Source: Clonostachys chloroleuca (Eukaryota; Ascomycota; Sordariomycetes; Hypocreales; Bionectriaceae). Taken from it: a stretch of DNA of 64,000 nucleotides. The position numbers were made by a program, and so were the translations under genes. The DNA lies in assembly GCA_037952775.1 (NCBI GenBank), contig JBANAY010000003.1, positions 16,368,001-16,432,000 of the forward strand, read 5' to 3'. Below are positions 63,789 through 64,000 of the stretch, piece by piece; the first letter of the stretch is position 1; every line of letters begins with the position of its first letter. A model generated the notes under the pieces. The model did no database searches and was not told where the DNA came from. It saw only the letters and a list, made by a program, of their open reading frames with translations.

Positions 63789-64000
63789 ATGAGTTTCCAC
63801 AGCCTCATCCGGCCCCGCGTCGCCGGCCCCGCGATAGCCGCCGCAAGACGGTCGTATGCCTCAGTGCAGGTTGTCAGCCCCTTGGCCTACGACTTGCACG
63901 AGCCGGCGAAGCCCAGGACGGACAAGCAGAACGAGCCCATCCTATTCCTCCACGGTTTGTTCGGCTCCAAAAAGAATAACAGGGCTATCAGCAAGTGTGT
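63789..64000 (+). CDS. Alpha/beta hydrolase, mitochondrial ABHD11/IMO32-like, 5' part only
   Basis: The ATG at 63789 opens MSFHSLIRPRVAGPAIAAARRSYASVQVVSPLAYDLHEP. The N-terminus is rich in Arg, Ser and Ala with no acidic residue, as in a mitochondrial presequence, with RRSYAS a plausible cleavage region. Then NEPILFLHGLFGSKKNNRAISK gives the HG oxyanion motif and the GSKKNNR stretch seen in the ABHD11/Imo32 group. A GTGTGT at 63995-64000 may be the first intron donor, so the last few codons could be intron. The gene runs off the window; nucleophile and His are not visible. Confidence 0.75.
   Translation, partial: MSFHSLIRPRVAGPAIAAARRSYASVQVVSPLAYDLHEPAKPRTDKQNEPILFLHGLFGSKKNNRAISKC

Overview
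The window is nuclear DNA of a filamentous ascomycete, most likely Pezizomycotina. The genes have short introns (about 50-100 nt) with GT-AG ends, and the set (Zn2Cys6 factor, family-3 pectate lyase, ENA-type P-ATPase, Baeyer-Villiger-like monooxygenase) is typical of a plant-associated or saprotrophic mould. Repeats carry the mark of repeat-induced point mutation (RIP): very AT-rich, TpA-rich, with CAA/CAG codons turned into stops on both strands. I name no species.

Positions 1 to about 32,070 form an AT-rich, gene-free repeat island. It holds three copies of one Ty3/gypsy chromovirus family (1-5926 on +, cut by the window edge; 6315-13826 on -, complete with two LTRs; 27585-31932 on -, 5' half only), a Ty1/copia element on - (about 21900-27100), and four copies of an unusual short element family starting TGTTGAA (14954-16433, 19928-20039, 29735-30599, 31933-32070). 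Some of that family are foldback-like with palindromic subterminal repeats. A 100-N assembly gap lies at 20042-20141. Long stretches here are too decayed to name.

Positions 32,071-64,000 are a normal gene-bearing arm of balanced composition. In order: a beta-lactamase/transpeptidase-like serine hydrolase (-), a RIP-damaged Tc1/mariner copy 230 bp upstream of it, a flavin monooxygenase (+), a convergent zinc alcohol/formaldehyde dehydrogenase (-), a seven-bladed PLL-like propeller (+), an alpha/beta hydrolase (+), a secreted family-3 pectate lyase (+), a DUF1348/SnoaL-like protein (+), a histidine-phosphatase protein (+), a Zn2Cys6 transcription factor (+), an ENA-type cation ATPase (+), and the first exon of a second alpha/beta hydrolase (+). 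They do not form one obvious pathway. Pectate lyase, ENA ATPase and the transcription factor fit a fungus living on plant tissue.

The most telling observation is that four genes contain five reading-frame breaks, and each is cured by one additional C in a C-run of five or six on the coding strand. After that change all four coding lengths become exact multiples of three. This points to homopolymer under-calling in the assembly rather than five real pseudogenising events. Other points are the foldback family with 5-bp target duplications (one proven against an empty paralogous site), antisense Cys-cluster/coiled-coil ORF remnants at the 3' ends of the gypsy copies, and a GC-AG intron in the dehydrogenase.
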